Program-made: the position numbers and the translations under genes | Notes under the pieces: model-generated | Database searches by the model: none | Told to the model about the DNA's origin: nothing | The model's input: the letters and a program-made list of their open reading frames with translations, nothing else | Source: Polytrichum commune | Taxonomy: Eukaryota > Streptophyta > Polytrichopsida > Polytrichales > Polytrichaceae | NCBI GenBank assembly: GCA_950295325.1 | Contig: OX485803.1 | Coordinates: 19,222,001 to 19,282,000 of the forward strand | Reading direction: 5' to 3' | DNA: 60,000 nucleotides | Shown here: positions 59,063 through 60,000 of the stretch, in pieces | Position numbering within the stretch: the first letter of the stretch is position 1 | Layout: each line of letters begins with the position of its first letter

Positions 59063-59537
59063 TGGCCACTTCACACATGAGTCAAGAGCCGTGACCATGA
59101 AATTGTGAGAGCCCGAAAGGAGGTGTCCAAAGGCCGTCCCAAGACACCTCCAAAACCCATGTAGTGTGGTCATGGATCCTCAAGTGTACTTTGAAGCCAT
59201 ACGTGACCAGGCCCTCAACCAAAGGCTTTTTCAACGAATTTCTATTCATGGGGGTCCTCACACATGATAAAATGAGAATAAATCGACGGCTGTGAGCATT
59301 TGGAGTGCCATGGTCTCCCGGTTTTGGTGTTAGGCCTACCTCCAACAGATAGTTTTTGAAAATAATCCAAGTAACCATAAAACATGCCCCATTTGATGCC
59401 ACGTAGGAATCCATGTAGACTTTACATCCATCTTGCATTCACATACTCCGTTGGTCCCTCAAGCATAGTGTGAAGCGAACTTAGACCGGCTTGAAGTTAA
59501 TGGTCATAGGCTCTCAGTCTCGTGTGTAAAGTGGCCC
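59063..59537 (-). mobile_element. Tourist-like MITE, GGGCCACTTC ends, copy 2
   Basis: Inverted copy of 57587-58063 with practically the same length (about 475 bp). The ends are TGGCCACTTCACACATGAG and, on the other strand, GGGCCACTTTACACACGAG. Interior landmarks appear in reverse order and on the other strand (TAGGCCTACCTCCAAC, CCAAGACACCTCCAAAA, CCCTCAAGCATAGTGTGAAG). Flanking trinucleotides are TCA and CCA, so the target duplication is decayed or absent. Confidence 0.7.
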
Positions 59538-59902
59538 CCAGCCCCCAACCCCCCGAAAGAAATTGAGCTTGAAAGATCCCCAACATTCACATTATTAATA
59601 TGGATAATACTAATAATAATAATAAGGACCCGGATATAATAGTAGGGGACCTACTTGCTTTCTTACTTTTTGGGGGAGCAAAACGATGAAGTGGAGGAGG
59701 ACGAGGACACAACATGGCAGAGGACGACAAGCATGACATTCAATGCTTGTAATATCGTCCTCGTCAGGCTCATGTGGCCCGCTAGCCAAGAGTAAAAGCT
59801 CCGGGACATACACCCCCCCCTTACGTCCTCACCCCGAGGTGGTAGGGTGAAAACACCCAAAGAAACATTGTATACTTTACTACATTCCTAATTAAACCTA
59901 AA
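59538..59902. other. Gene-free stretch
   Basis: An (AAT)n patch at 59610-59625 and a poly-C tract near 59810-59820. No gene recognised. Confidence 0.35.
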
Positions 59903-60000
59903 AACTACACTAAACATTGTAGTATTTAGTGTCACTTGTTGTTTGGAGTTACACAATGCTACATCTTATTACTGTTTATGTAATTTTGTTTACTACGTAA
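59903..60000 (+). mobile_element. CACTACACTAA-end family, cut by the window end
   Basis: Begins ACTACACTAAACATTGTAGT followed by ATTTAGTGTCAC, like the left ends of copies b and c. Only about 100 bp are inside the window. Confidence 0.45.

Overview
The window looks like nuclear DNA of a land plant. It has small genes with GT-AG introns, a chloroplast transit peptide, a plant B-type cyclin, ABRE/G-box promoter motifs, a short TTTAGGG-type telomere-like stretch and many plant-style MITEs. Gene density is low: three genes I can support in 60 kb. A bryophyte or another early-diverging land plant is a reasonable guess from the style of the proteins, but this is inference and I do not name a species.

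Layout. From 1 to about 24.3 kb there is no gene I can support. The stretch is AT-rich and holds decayed dispersed repeats, microsatellites, a hAT-like MITE (4390-4800), Tourist-like MITEs (7722-8234, 13769-14195), a long-TIR element (about 9131-9499), a pogo-like end (16478) and a family with CACTACACTAA-type ends (17.7-18.7 kb). From 24.3 to 30.6 kb there is a tandem pair of near-identical genes, both on the minus strand. Each has three exons and encodes a 201-aa hydrophilic LEA-like protein with a chloroplast transit peptide. Both promoters keep two ABRE/G-box sites, and the genes sit among diverged copies of a repeat of about 205 bp. From 30.6 to 38.7 kb there is again no gene, only a long-arm foldback (34.37-35.29 kb) and an element with perfect 30-bp terminal inverted repeats (35970-36304). 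A B-type cyclin gene of 13 exons and 505 aa occupies 43987 down to 38836 (minus strand), with a GC-rich, CTT-rich leader/promoter up to about 45.8 kb. From 46 to 60 kb there is more repeat-rich intergenic DNA: tandem repeats at 47.2-49.1 kb, further copies of the hAT-like, CACTACACTAA-end and Tourist-like families, and a nested MITE cluster at 57.5-59.5 kb.

Function. The LEA-like pair is best read as an ABA- or dehydration-responsive plastid protection gene duplicated in tandem: 190 of 201 residues are identical while the introns have drifted. The cyclin is a mitotic regulator with no evident link to the pair. All exon boundaries were derived by eye from reading frame, splice motifs and phase; none is supported by transcript data.
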